This document shows positions 25,845 to 34,607 of a stretch of DNA of 64,000 nt, piece by piece. Below the pieces are notes generated by a model, which saw nothing but the letters and a program-made list of their open reading frames with translations, was not told where the DNA came from and did not search any database. The position numbers and the translations under genes are program-made. The stretch is taken from assembly GCF_900009265.2 (NCBI RefSeq), contig NZ_LR735022.1:74700-138699 (forward strand). Reading direction: 5' to 3'. Every line of letters starts with the position of its first letter. The stretch's first letter is position 1. This stretch comes from Planktothrix paucivesiculata PCC 9631 (GTDB lineage Bacteria; Cyanobacteriota; Cyanobacteriia; Cyanobacteriales; Microcoleaceae).

Positions 25845-26225
25845 GGAACAAAAGCCTCAGATGTAATCTGTGAATTACAGAATGGCGATGATTCTGTTGA
25901 ATGAAATTTGTAGTTTTGAAATTTTCCCATCCCGAGGTCTTGAGGAATAGCGAATAAAAACATCTGGCTGTACAGGTAGCTAACGACCCTACACCTGCTA
26001 ATGGGTAAACCTTCAATCTCTTGTTCGTCTATTCCTTCTCTAATCTTTGATCATTGAAAGCAATCAAAAAGGATGGATTTGTTTTTGGATCGGTGATTTA
26101 ACAACCCTGGGGTTGGTAAACTCTCCTCAAAGTGTTTTGACTTTTAGACAAAACCTGAGTTGTTATTTCAATTCTGGCATACCCTAGAAAATATTCATAC
26201 ATCTATGGCAATTTAATTTTTTACC
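25845..26225. other. 381-bp intergenic region
   Basis: This lies between two divergent genes. I see no open frame worth calling, no strong hairpin and no repeat. It presumably holds the promoters of the upstream minus-strand gene and of cobS. Confidence 0.5.
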
Positions 26226-27020
26226 ATGTCAGAGGATTACTTTCGATCGCTCTCCCAATTTTTCCAGCGACAGGGAGCCGCCTTAGCCGCCGCGATCGCT
26301 TTTTATACCTGTTTTCCCATTCCCCTCTCTTGGACGTTGGAGTTTAGGGGCATCGCCCGTTTGGCTCCGGTAATTGGGATATTGATTGGGGGGATTTTAG
26401 GATTGATGGATGGGGGATTATCTCTTTTAGGGTGTCCGGTCTTGACTCGCTCGGTCTTAGTGATTGTCACCGGAATTGCAATAACCGGAGGATTGCATTT
26501 AGACGGGGCGATGGATGCGGCCGATGGTTTAGCGGTGGCTGACCCGAATCGACGCTTGGAAGTGATGGCGGATAGTGTTACGGGAGCTTTTGGGGTGATG
26601 GCTGCGATCACGATCGTTTTATTGAAGGTCGCGGCTTTAAGCGATATTACGGCTGACCGAGGATTAATTTTAATGGCCGTCGCGGGTTGGGGACGGTGGG
26701 GACAATTGGTGGCGATCGCCCGTTATCCCTATTTGAAAGCTACAGGAAAGGGAGCTTTTCATAAAGATACCCCCTATTCTTCCTGGGACTTAGTTCCGGG
26801 TGTACTAATACTTATGGCTTTAAGTGGGGTTTTAGTTATTCTCCATCCCCAACATTGGTTAGTGGCCGTGGGTCTGGCCTTGGGGGGAAGTGCGATCGCG
26901 ATTTTAATTGGCGCTTGGTTTAACGCCCGTCTGGGGGGACACACCGGAGATACCTATGGGGCCGTGGTTGAATGGACAGAAGCCTTTTTATTAGTGTTAG
27001 TTGTGGCACTTCAGGGGTAG
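26226..27020 (+). CDS. cobS: adenosylcobinamide-GDP ribazoletransferase CobS
   Basis: This 264-residue integral membrane enzyme joins the lower-ligand nucleotide to adenosylcobinamide-GDP, the last step of the cobamide pathway. Family motifs are visible: FYTCFPIPL near the N-terminus, [17 protein letters not shown] (about residues 83-99, metal-binding aspartates), [13 protein letters not shown] (about 114-126), and [16 protein letters not shown]. About six membrane helices are apparent. The stop codon lies inside a 9-bp tandem repeat. The gene stands alone; another B12 gene, cobM, is at 48 kb. Confidence 0.94.
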   Translation: MSEDYFRSLSQFFQRQGAALAAAIAFYTCFPIPLSWTLEFRGIARLAPVIGILIGGILGLMDGGLSLLGCPVLTRSVLVIVTGIAITGGLHLDGAMDAADGLAVADPNRRLEVMADSVTGAFGVMAAITIVLLKVAALSDITADRGLILMAVAGWGRWGQLVAIARYPYLKATGKGAFHKDTPYSSWDLVPGVLILMALSGVLVILHPQHWLVAVGLALGGSAIAILIGAWFNARLGGHTGDTYGAVVEWTEAFLLVLVVALQG

Positions 27021-27075
27021 CAGGGGAGGCAGGGGAAGCAGGGGAAGCAGGGGAAGCAGGGGAGGCAGGGGGAGC
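27012..27075 (+). repeat. 9-bp tandem repeat (gcaggggaa type)
   Basis: About seven head-to-tail units of gcaggggaa/gcaggggag. The tract begins in the last codons of cobS and provides its stop, then continues downstream. It is G-rich on the plus strand. It has no spacers, so it is not a CRISPR array. Confidence 0.9.
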
Positions 27076-27144
27076 GTCCTCGCACGAAGCGAATATAGGG
27101 TTTAAATGCTTAACAGCCTAGCAATCCCTAATAATCTAAAATAG

Positions 27145-27164
27145 GGTTAATTCATGAATTACCT
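27145..27164. repeat. imperfect palindrome, AATTCATGAATT core
   Basis: GGTTAATTCA with its near-complement, upstream of the DUF1186 gene. It shares its core with the palindromes at 3719-3740 and 28184-28211. Confidence 0.55.
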
Positions 27165-27240
27165 ACTGTCAGGGTCTGAATCCTATCCGAGATTACAACC
27201 GATTGAGTAGGATTACTATATTAACTTTTGAACTTGTATT

Positions 27241-28074
27241 ATGAGTATTGAATCCTATAAACCTCCAGTCAGTCAGTTATTAAGCTATGGCGACTGTAAT
27301 AAAATGAATTCGGGTCAGTGGCCTAACTATGTCGAAGAATTGGGTTTTGGGGAAGAACATATTAGTGAATTGATCCGAATGGCAACGGATGAAACTTTTT
27401 TCGAGATTGAGGAAGAAACAGACCGTTTAGACATCTGGGCTCCTGTTCATGCTTGGCGAACACTGGCACAACTAAAAGCAGAAGCGGCGATTGAAGGGTT
27501 AACTCCACTTCTGGGTTTTAATGATGATTGGGCTATGGGTGAATTACCAGAGGTTTATAGTTTAATTGGGCCCGCCGCAATTCCCTTTCTTATAGCCCAT
27601 TTAGGTGACTCTGATGCAGAAATCTACTCTCGGGCGATCGCCATTGATGCTCTGGAAAAAATAGGTAATTCTTATCCAGATTTCCGTGATCAATGTGTTG
27701 CTATTCTAACGAAACAGTTAAGTAAGTTTACCGAACAACACCGAGATTTTAATGGAATGTTAGTTGGGGGTTTAGTAGATTTAAAAGCAGTAGAATCCGC
27801 AAGGGTGATTGAACGGGCTTTTGCAACTGATCGGGTCGAACCCTTTATGGTAGGAGATTGGTGGGATGTACAAGTGGAATTCGGTTTGAAATCAAAAGAT
27901 GAAGTTCGCCCAGAATCTGAAAACAACTATTTCAGAAGTTTCCCTAACCGAATCGATATCTCAGAAGAAAGTTCGACCTCTAATTATAATCTTGGTAAGC
28001 TCGATCAGAAAACAAAAGCAAAACGAAAACAGGCGAAGGAATCTCGCAAGAAAAATCGGAAAAAACGTAAATAG
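27241..28074 (+). CDS. DUF1186-like HEAT-repeat protein with basic tail
   Basis: This 277-residue protein has a region typical of DUF1186 (ELGFGEEHISELIRMATDE, WAPVHAWRTLAQLKAEAAIEGLTPLL, ELPEVYSLIGPAAIPFLIAHL, RAIAIDALEKIG), a short HEAT-like helical array over about residues 30-210. The last 30 residues are strongly basic (KAKRKQAKESRKKNRKKRK), suggesting contact with nucleic acid or membrane. The function is not established for the family. It is monocistronic, with no clear terminator. Confidence 0.7.
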   Translation: MSIESYKPPVSQLLSYGDCNKMNSGQWPNYVEELGFGEEHISELIRMATDETFFEIEEETDRLDIWAPVHAWRTLAQLKAEAAIEGLTPLLGFNDDWAMGELPEVYSLIGPAAIPFLIAHLGDSDAEIYSRAIAIDALEKIGNSYPDFRDQCVAILTKQLSKFTEQHRDFNGMLVGGLVDLKAVESARVIERAFATDRVEPFMVGDWWDVQVEFGLKSKDEVRPESENNYFRSFPNRIDISEESSTSNYNLGKLDQKTKAKRKQAKESRKKNRKKRK

Positions 28075-28183
28075 GCAATGGGGAATTGGCAATAGGTAAA
28101 AGTTGCTAGATCGGTCTTTGTTCTAACCACTGTGTTGATCGCTATATCAGGACTTACGCAAATTTGGGGATGTAACCCTAGAT

Positions 28184-28211
28184 GTAGGGGTAATTCACGA
28201 ATTACCCCTAC
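28184..28211. repeat. 12-bp-arm palindromic hairpin
   Basis: GTAGGGGTAATT (28184-28195) and its exact complement (28200-28211) enclose the loop CACG. It lies just past the 3' end of the ChW-like gene. The preceding ggacttacgcaaa resembles ends of short cyanobacterial mobile repeats. It lacks a T run. Confidence 0.75.
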
Positions 28212-28214
28212 TAT

Positions 28215-29438
28215 TTAGTTAGCTTCAATCCAAATTTTAATCCCTTCAATTCTTAACCCTTGACCCTTGGTGCCGCAGTATTGACCGTTGGTGCAGACGG
28301 GAACATCTCCTTTATTTTGGATGTGGGCGGTATAGAAGACCGTATAGTTAGGGGCTTGGGGGCCGATTAATTCAATGGCTAATCCTTCGATTTGTCGGTT
28401 TTTGCCCCGCTCTCCCACCAGTTGACCTTCGGGAGTTAAAGGTGTGTCCCCAATGGCTGCGATATGAGCCATATAGCGCAAACTTAAACCCGCAATAGCT
28501 GGATCAATATTAATTTGAAAGGCTTCTAAACGTCGTCCCTGTCCCCGAGTTCCGGCATATTCCCTGGCGGCAAAAGTGCGATCGCCCAATCCTTGTAAAT
28601 GGACTAAAATCTTTAAATTAATATTAGAAAGACTGGCTTTTTCTTGAGCTTTACCTGCTAGGGGAGCATTGCCAAAAAAGATATTTTTACCATCAATTGT
28701 TGGTGGTAATTTCGTAACATCAATACTAGGAACAATAATTAATTCCGGGCCGCGAGATCCTTGAGGTTCATCTAAAATTACAATATCAGGAATTGCGGGT
28801 TTCGGAGCAGCAACAACAGATGGGGCGGCGACGGGAATGCTAAAATTAATTTTTCCTCGGGAAATTGCCACACCTAAAGATTTACCAAAGGCGCTTGTAA
28901 TTTTTTCTTCTAAAATCGCCCATTGATTATCATCTAAACTCTCTTGTTTTTCGACTAAATTAACTAAGGCTACTAGGGGATGATTTCCTGTAGCTAAGGC
29001 TTCAGCCCCAGAATGCAGTTGATTTGTTTGTTGAGCAATTGCGGTTTGCAATTCCCGCGCCTGATTTTGAGCCGTTTGTAACGGGGGAAAATCTTTTTGT
29101 TCGTTGTGGGTTAGGGAGAGAACTCGCTCTAAAATTTGTAAGGCCTGTTGGTGCGTCTTTTGATGGGTTGGAGCCGGTTTTAGATTTTGCAATAAAGTCT
29201 CTAACTGTTGTGGGGAGGTGGCTTGGCTGGCCGTTGGTTGTCCTTGGCTGAGTAGGGTTTGTTGAATCTTGCTAAAGTCTTGGGAGTAAGCTATCAATTC
29301 ATCGACTAAGGTTTTGGTTGCTGGAGTTCCTGCGGTTTTGAGTTTTTGTGCAGTTTCGGCCAGACGGTTGCCTAAATCGGGATAGCGTTGGGATAGGGCA
29401 CTCAGTTGTTGTTTTAAGGTTTCGTGAGTCTGTTCCAT
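28215..29438 (-). CDS. coiled-coil protein with three ChW-like repeats
   Basis: This 407-residue protein lacks a signal peptide. Residues 1-200 are helical and Gln-rich (EQTHETLKQQLSALSQRY ... LVEKQESLDDNQWAILEEKI). The C-terminal ~130 residues contain three similar units: VHLQGLGD..EYAGTRGQGRRLEAFQI, AHIAAIGD..QLVGERGKNRQIEGLAI and AHIQNKGD..QYCGTKGQGLRIEGIKI. They follow the pattern of clostridial ChW repeats (hxxG-W..G..GT.GQ..R.EAhxh), but the signature tryptophan is replaced by aspartate. ChW repeats are mostly known from secreted Firmicutes proteins and their ligand is unclear. A ribosome binding site (aggagg, about 10 bp from the ATG) supports the start. Confidence 0.75.
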   Translation of the reverse strand: MEQTHETLKQQLSALSQRYPDLGNRLAETAQKLKTAGTPATKTLVDELIAYSQDFSKIQQTLLSQGQPTASQATSPQQLETLLQNLKPAPTHQKTHQQALQILERVLSLTHNEQKDFPPLQTAQNQARELQTAIAQQTNQLHSGAEALATGNHPLVALVNLVEKQESLDDNQWAILEEKITSAFGKSLGVAISRGKINFSIPVAAPSVVAAPKPAIPDIVILDEPQGSRGPELIIVPSIDVTKLPPTIDGKNIFFGNAPLAGKAQEKASLSNINLKILVHLQGLGDRTFAAREYAGTRGQGRRLEAFQINIDPAIAGLSLRYMAHIAAIGDTPLTPEGQLVGERGKNRQIEGLAIELIGPQAPNYTVFYTAHIQNKGDVPVCTNGQYCGTKGQGLRIEGIKIWIEAN

Positions 29439-29474
29439 AAATAATAATCCTCCTAGTTCAAAAAAAATGGGTCT

Positions 29475-29503
29475 AAAGCCCCTCGGTTATCCTTGGGCTT
29501 TTT
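29475..29503. promoter_or_regulatory. terminator-like hairpin between divergent genes
   Basis: AAAGCCC (29475-29481) pairs with GGGCTTT (29495-29501), followed by T on the plus strand. Reading the minus strand, the hairpin sits in the 5' leader of the ChW-like gene, with an eight-T run a few bases after it, so an attenuator is possible. No plus-strand gene lies immediately upstream that would need terminating. Confidence 0.4.
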
Positions 29504-29668
29504 GTTATTGATATTTATTGTATAATACCATCTAATTAAACTAAAATCGGGTAACATTTTATTATTATAAACTCCCTGAGCAGGGGTGAAAAAAATTATT
29601 TAACGGCGCTTGGTAAGTTATATTTGAATTTGTTAATATAAAAGCGATCGCTCATCAATGATACTGTT

Positions 29669-30310
29669 ATGAGTCCTATTCAAACTCTACTCCCGACCGA
29701 TACCTGGGTAACAGCAACTTGGGATGAATACTTGGCTGCATTGGATGATCCCATCTATTCTAATGCCAGAGGTTATTATTTTAATGGACGTATGAGGTTA
29801 GAAATGTCACCCCTAGGAAATCCCCATTCTCGTGATCACGCCACCATTATTGCCGTGCTGTATCTATTTGCAGCATTGCGGAATATTGATTTAGATGCTC
29901 ATGACAACTGCACTTACCGTAAAACAGGGTTTGACGAAGCCCAACCCGATGCTTCTTTTTATATTGCTGACAATGCAGAAATCATTCCTTGGGAAACCAC
30001 AATTATTGATTTAGATCAGTTTCCCGCGCCTGATTTAGTTATCGAAGTTGCCTATTCTTCTTTAGCAGATGATAAGGGCGAAAAAAGGTTACTTTATGAA
30101 TCTTTAGGGGTGCAAGAATATTGGATTATTGATGTTCAAGCGGTTAAGGTAATAGCGTTTAAAGTTAAAAATCAAGGGAGTTATAGAATTAAAGAATCTC
30201 ACGTTTTACCTGGGTTACAAATGGGGATATTAGAGGAAGCATTTCGTCGCAGTCGTCAAACCAATCATGGTAAAGTTAGTGCTTGGTTATTATCGCAATT
30301 TCAGGGTTAG
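29669..30310 (+). CDS. Uma2-family (DUF820) restriction-endonuclease-like protein
   Basis: This 213-residue protein has the Uma2 PD-(D/E)xK-like fold: EYLAALDDPIYSNARGYYFNGRMRLEMSPLGNPHS, QPDASFYI (metal-binding Asp), PDLVIEVAYSSLADDKGEKRLLYESLGVQEYWIIDVQ (catalytic E and the following K-containing helix). This family is hugely expanded in cyanobacteria. A nuclease activity is inferred from the fold; biological targets are unknown. It lies 60 bp upstream of the GNAT-PIN-McrBC operon in the same orientation, so it may belong to it, but such genes are scattered everywhere in these genomes. Confidence 0.82.
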   Translation: MSPIQTLLPTDTWVTATWDEYLAALDDPIYSNARGYYFNGRMRLEMSPLGNPHSRDHATIIAVLYLFAALRNIDLDAHDNCTYRKTGFDEAQPDASFYIADNAEIIPWETTIIDLDQFPAPDLVIEVAYSSLADDKGEKRLLYESLGVQEYWIIDVQAVKVIAFKVKNQGSYRIKESHVLPGLQMGILEEAFRRSRQTNHGKVSAWLLSQFQG

Positions 30311-30370
30311 TTATTGCAACTTTAACTAACCATACCAAAGGTAAATTAAAAATCAGAGGACAGTACCCCA

Positions 30371-32497
30371 ATGAAAGATACAGATATCTATACTGAAATA
30401 ATTGATCAAAATTCTCCTTATTTAGAGACTGTAATCAATTTAGGTGATGCCAATAATAAAACATTGGGGTTTTTTCCGAAAGGTGCATTTATTCAACACG
30501 CGGTTAAAAAAACTATTATTGTTGCTATTTCGCCCCAAAAAGAATGTATTGGTTATCTTTTATATGCTACTTCAAAAATATATAATCGAGTTACGATTGT
30601 TCATTTGTGTATTAGTGAAAATTGGCGAAAAAAAGGAATACCTGGACAATTAGTTAATCATTTAAAAAAAATCACTGATACTGATAAACAATATGAAGGT
30701 ATCGGTTTAACTTGTCGCAGAGACTTCAATTTAGATCACTTTTGGCAAAAGTTAGGTTTCCTCCCTCGGTTTGATAAAGCTGCGAAAACAGAAGGAAAAG
30801 AAAACACATATTGGTGGCTTGATTACGGACATCCTAATTTACTATCAATACTAAACGAAACCAATAGAGAATCTAAATTATCTGTTGTTATAGATGCACC
30901 AATCTTTTTTGAAATAGCGGAAGAACAAGATAATCCAGAAAATAAAGATTCAAAATCTCTTATGTCAGATTGGTTGCAATCAGAAGTAGATTTGTCTTTA
31001 GTTGATGAAATTAGTAATCAAATAAATAATATTACTAATTCAGAACAAAGAAAAAAATTGATGACTTTTCGTACACATTTTAGTTTACTGGATATCGGCA
31101 AAAAAAATAATGGCAATCAAAATGAATTAGCCATTTTTTTAAAAAGCAAAAATATTGATTTAGATAACTATAATTTCCGTTATCTTCAAAAGATATTGGA
31201 TTCTGAAACTTATATTTTTGTCACCCAAAATCAACAAATATTAAAATTTAAAGATGAATTTTATGATCAATTTAAACTCTCTATTCTTTCTCCTTTAGAG
31301 TTAATTATTCAAATTAATGATATTGCAAGCAAAACAGGGTATCAACCTATTCGTATGGCAGGGATGTCAATTACAAAAATTCCTGTTCAGTGGGGAGAAA
31401 TAGATTTACAAACAATATTTTTATCAAAAGCAAACAAGGAAAAGAAAGCAGAGTTTATCCAAAAAATCAAGAGATTTTTGACAGATAAAGATAAATTTGA
31501 ATGCTGGAATATTTTAGAAAACTCTGATAAAATTGCTGTATTAGTATATGACAAACATAAATCAGATGAACTAGAAATACCTATAATCAGAGTCCTTGAT
31601 GATAACCCTATTGCTGATACTATTATTAGCCATTTGATTTACAATTCTATCCTTGATAGCCTTAAAGAAGGGCGGAATTTTACAAGAATTACAGATCCTT
31701 GCTTATCCGAAAAAACTACTAAAGCTATTAAAAAAGATTCTACTTTTATACAAGTCTCTAACGGTTGGTTAAGAGCCAACCTATTTATAGCTGATACTGC
31801 TTTACAGTTATCTAATGACTTAAATATGATTGCTCAACAATCTTCTAAAGATTATGATTTCTGTACTAAAATCTCAAATTTACTATCTAATGACGAAAAT
31901 TTGAAAGAAAAAAAAACAATGTGGGACATAGAAAAAATGATTTTTCCAGCTAAAATTATTGATGCTGACATTCGTACATTTATTATTCCTATTCAACCGA
32001 AATGGGCGGAAAATTTATTTGATTATAATTTAGCAAATCAAACTTTGTTTGGTGCTAGTAAAATTGATATAGCTCTCAATACAGAAGCAGTTTATTATAA
32101 ATCTAAATCTGCTCCTAAAACTCTTAAACCAGGAGTTTCAGGAAGAATTATATGGTATGTAAGTAAAGATAAACGCTATCAGGATACAAGCTGTATTCGT
32201 GCGGTATCTCGTCTTGATGAAGTATTAGTAGGAAAACCTCAAGAACTATTTCGTAGATTTCAAAATTTAGGTATATATCAATGGAATGACGTCTTAGGTG
32301 TAGCTGACGGAGATCCTGAAAAAGAAATTATGGCAATTAAATTTAGTCACACTGAACTACTGAAATTACCTATTCCATTAAATGAGGTTCAAGAAGTTTT
32401 AGAGAATAAATTTACAATGCAGTCTGCGTACTATGTTCCCAAGGAAAAATTTGCTATACTATATTGCCTAGGAAATCAATTAAACACTAAAGAATAA
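30371..32497 (+). CDS. GNAT-PIN-(PUA-like) fusion protein in a McrBC operon
   Basis: This 708-residue protein appears to have three domains. Residues 1-150 are a GNAT acetyltransferase, with the acetyl-CoA loop RKKGIPGQL (86-94) after the strand TIVHLCIS, and a final strand LGFLP. Residues 170-320 look like a PIN nuclease: VVIDAPIFFEI (D175) and a later strand YIFVTQNQQILKF. About residues 330-530 are unassigned. Residues about 540-690 (FIIPIQPKWAENLF, ALNTEAVYYKS, GRIIWYVS) resemble a PUA-superfamily (ASCH/EVE) module that could read modified bases in DNA or RNA. Its stop overlaps the next ATG by one base. I infer a toxin-like effector guarded or directed by the McrBC partners; none of this is tested. 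Confidence 0.65.
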   Translation: MKDTDIYTEIIDQNSPYLETVINLGDANNKTLGFFPKGAFIQHAVKKTIIVAISPQKECIGYLLYATSKIYNRVTIVHLCISENWRKKGIPGQLVNHLKKITDTDKQYEGIGLTCRRDFNLDHFWQKLGFLPRFDKAAKTEGKENTYWWLDYGHPNLLSILNETNRESKLSVVIDAPIFFEIAEEQDNPENKDSKSLMSDWLQSEVDLSLVDEISNQINNITNSEQRKKLMTFRTHFSLLDIGKKNNGNQNELAIFLKSKNIDLDNYNFRYLQKILDSETYIFVTQNQQILKFKDEFYDQFKLSILSPLELIIQINDIASKTGYQPIRMAGMSITKIPVQWGEIDLQTIFLSKANKEKKAEFIQKIKRFLTDKDKFECWNILENSDKIAVLVYDKHKSDELEIPIIRVLDDNPIADTIISHLIYNSILDSLKEGRNFTRITDPCLSEKTTKAIKKDSTFIQVSNGWLRANLFIADTALQLSNDLNMIAQQSSKDYDFCTKISNLLSNDENLKEKKTMWDIEKMIFPAKIIDADIRTFIIPIQPKWAENLFDYNLANQTLFGASKIDIALNTEAVYYKSKSAPKTLKPGVSGRIIWYVSKDKRYQDTSCIRAVSRLDEVLVGKPQELFRRFQNLGIYQWNDVLGVADGDPEKEIMAIKFSHTELLKLPIPLNEVQEVLENKFTMQSAYYVPKEKFAILYCLGNQLNTKE

Positions 32498-32961
32498 TGC
32501 CCAATAATATATTGCTACTTTCAATAAAGCCAGAATATGCTGAGAAAATTTTAGCAGGTAAAAAAACCGTAGAACTGCGCCGAGTTCGTACTCGTCTTGA
32601 AGCGGGAGATTTAGTTTTGGTATATGTTACATCCCCTCAGCAAATTTTAGTTGCTTCTTTAGAAGTAGAACGGGTAATTACAGAAAATTTACCTCAAAAA
32701 AAGAAAGATTTCTGGGAAAAGGTCAAAGATAAAGCTGGTATTACCTATCAAGATTTTCAACGTTATTATCAAGGTGCATCATTAGGTGTTGCCATATTTT
32801 TTAATAATAAAAATATTTTTAATAACCCTATTAAGTTAACCACACTTAAAAAAAAGTTGCCTGCAATTAATCCGCCTCAAAGTTATCGTTATATCACAGA
32901 TCATGAGTTTAAAGTAATTACTAAACTCGCAGAGAAAACCATATTAAAAGCAAAAAACTGA
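32497..32961 (+). CDS. ASCH-domain (PUA-like) protein
   Basis: This 154-residue protein opens with the ASCH signature LLLSIKPEYAEKILAGKKTVELRRVRTRLEAGDLVLVYVTSP (starting at residue 5), in which KTVELR is the binding-groove loop. ASCH and EVE domains are PUA-like beta barrels that bind RNA or modified bases. The gene is translationally coupled to the upstream fusion gene (TAATG) and lies 23 bp from the McrB-like gene. It most likely supplies or regulates nucleic-acid recognition for the cassette. Confidence 0.8.
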   Translation: MPNNILLLSIKPEYAEKILAGKKTVELRRVRTRLEAGDLVLVYVTSPQQILVASLEVERVITENLPQKKKDFWEKVKDKAGITYQDFQRYYQGASLGVAIFFNNKNIFNNPIKLTTLKKKLPAINPPQSYRYITDHEFKVITKLAEKTILKAKN

Positions 32962-32984
32962 CCTCAATCAAATTCAAACTAAAT

Positions 32985-34607
32985 ATGAGTAATATTCAAA
33001 GTAAATTTACTGAATTATTTTTAGAATTTATAGACTCCTATCCTTATTCTGGGGATGGTTTGCGACACATAGCAGCATACGACCAACAGCGTCAACAAGG
33101 TTGTAGAAATTTTAAAGGGATTATTGCTGCGGCTAATGCGGGAGAAGATGTAACTGATTCTATATTATTACAACTACTTCCCTATACTGATTCTCCAGCT
33201 AACCAAAAAAGAGGAGGATGGATACATATTGCACCTGTGCTTGCTACAGATGTTAGAAATAAATATGAGGCTGCAAAATGGACAAAATCAGAAGAATGGC
33301 CTGATATTGCTCAAGCAATTCTTAATTTTGTTCGTTGTTGTAATGATGACCCAAATAAACTTATTGATGCTTGCAATAATTTCTCTAATTTACCTTACTC
33401 TAAAGGGTTTCAGTCTGGGATAATTTCCCCAATTCTGAATGCACTTCGACCCGATAATTTTATTTTGATTAATAAGAAATCAAGAATCGTTATTAACTAT
33501 TTTGCTCAAACTTCTTATACTCAGCAGTTAATTGATTATCCAGATATTAATAACACGGGAATACAACTTATTAAAAATCTGGCTCCCGAAATGCGTCAGC
33601 CTGGTAGACCTGCTTTACGAGATGATGATCTGTTTGATATGTTTTCTCATTGGTTGGTAGCTGTTAAAAAATATCATTTTAATTCTATTAACCCCTCATT
33701 ATTGAATGAAATTATGACTGATATTAAATCAGATATTGAAGAACAAAACTTACAACCAGAATATACTTTAGATCAATGTTCTGAAGAAACAGGAATTGAT
33801 GAAATTGAACTTATCAGATGGGTAAACAATATTAACCGCAAAGGACAAGTTATTTTACAAGGGCCACCCGGAACTGGAAAAACCTTTATTGCCCAAAAAT
33901 TAGCTGAACATTTTATTACGGGTAGAGATGGTTTTTCAGAAATCATTCAATTTCATCCCTCCTATAGTTATGAAGATTTTATTCAAGGAATACGTCCTCG
34001 GAGTAAAAACGGACAATTAACTTATGATTTAGTTCCCGGTCGGTTTTTAGAATTTTGTAAAAAAGCAGAATCTTATGATGATATTTGTATTTTGATTATT
34101 GATGAAATTAATCGAGCAAATTTATCGAATGTGTTTGGGGAGTTAATGTATTTATTAGAATATCGAGAGGAAAAAATTAATTTAGCGGGTAGTAATGAAT
34201 CTTTTAAGATTCCTGGAAATGTTAGAATTATTGGAACTATGAACACAGCAGATCGTTCTATTGCGTTAGTTGATCATGCTTTACGTCGTCGTTTTGCTTT
34301 TATTAAAATTTCTCCAAATTATAATATTTTAAAACGTTATGATCAAGACGAGGAAATCAACTTTTCGATAGATCAACTTATTCAAGTTCTTCAAGATATC
34401 AATAAAATGATTAATGATCCGAATTATGAAATTGGGATATCCTTCTTTATGATATGGAAGATTGAGGATAATCTTCAAGATATCTGGGAAATGGAAATCG
34501 AACCCTATTTAGAAGAATATTTTTATAATGCACTGGATAAAATAGAGGAATTTCGGTGGAATAAAGTTAAAATTAAACTGGGTTTAAATACTGATGAAAA
34601 TAATTGA
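32985..34607 (+). CDS. mcrB: McrB-type AAA+ GTPase of a modification-dependent restriction system
   Basis: This 540-residue protein has a McrB-type motor in its second half: Walker A GPPGTGKT (293-300), FHPSYSYEDFIQGIRPR, Walker B IIDEINRANLSNVFGELMYLLE (about 367-388), and the sensor region GTMNTADRSIALVDHALRRRF. In the McrBC family this motor hydrolyses GTP and translocates DNA toward cleavage by McrC. The N-terminal ~230 residues are not the DNA-binding domain of E. coli McrB. They include FQSGIISPILNALRPDNFILINKKS and GRPALRDDDLFDMFSHWL, a domain I cannot name that probably sets target recognition. The last 14 bases overlap mcrC. Confidence 0.88.
   Translation: MSNIQSKFTELFLEFIDSYPYSGDGLRHIAAYDQQRQQGCRNFKGIIAAANAGEDVTDSILLQLLPYTDSPANQKRGGWIHIAPVLATDVRNKYEAAKWTKSEEWPDIAQAILNFVRCCNDDPNKLIDACNNFSNLPYSKGFQSGIISPILNALRPDNFILINKKSRIVINYFAQTSYTQQLIDYPDINNTGIQLIKNLAPEMRQPGRPALRDDDLFDMFSHWLVAVKKYHFNSINPSLLNEIMTDIKSDIEEQNLQPEYTLDQCSEETGIDEIELIRWVNNINRKGQVILQGPPGTGKTFIAQKLAEHFITGRDGFSEIIQFHPSYSYEDFIQGIRPRSKNGQLTYDLVPGRFLEFCKKAESYDDICILIIDEINRANLSNVFGELMYLLEYREEKINLAGSNESFKIPGNVRIIGTMNTADRSIALVDHALRRRFAFIKISPNYNILKRYDQDEEINFSIDQLIQVLQDINKMINDPNYEIGISFFMIWKIEDNLQDIWEMEIEPYLEEYFYNALDKIEEFRWNKVKIKLGLNTDENN

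Noticed and set aside
27012-27075. G-rich 9-bp direct repeats as a CRISPR array
   Set aside because: Units are contiguous with no spacers, and no cas genes are nearby. It is a simple tandem repeat.
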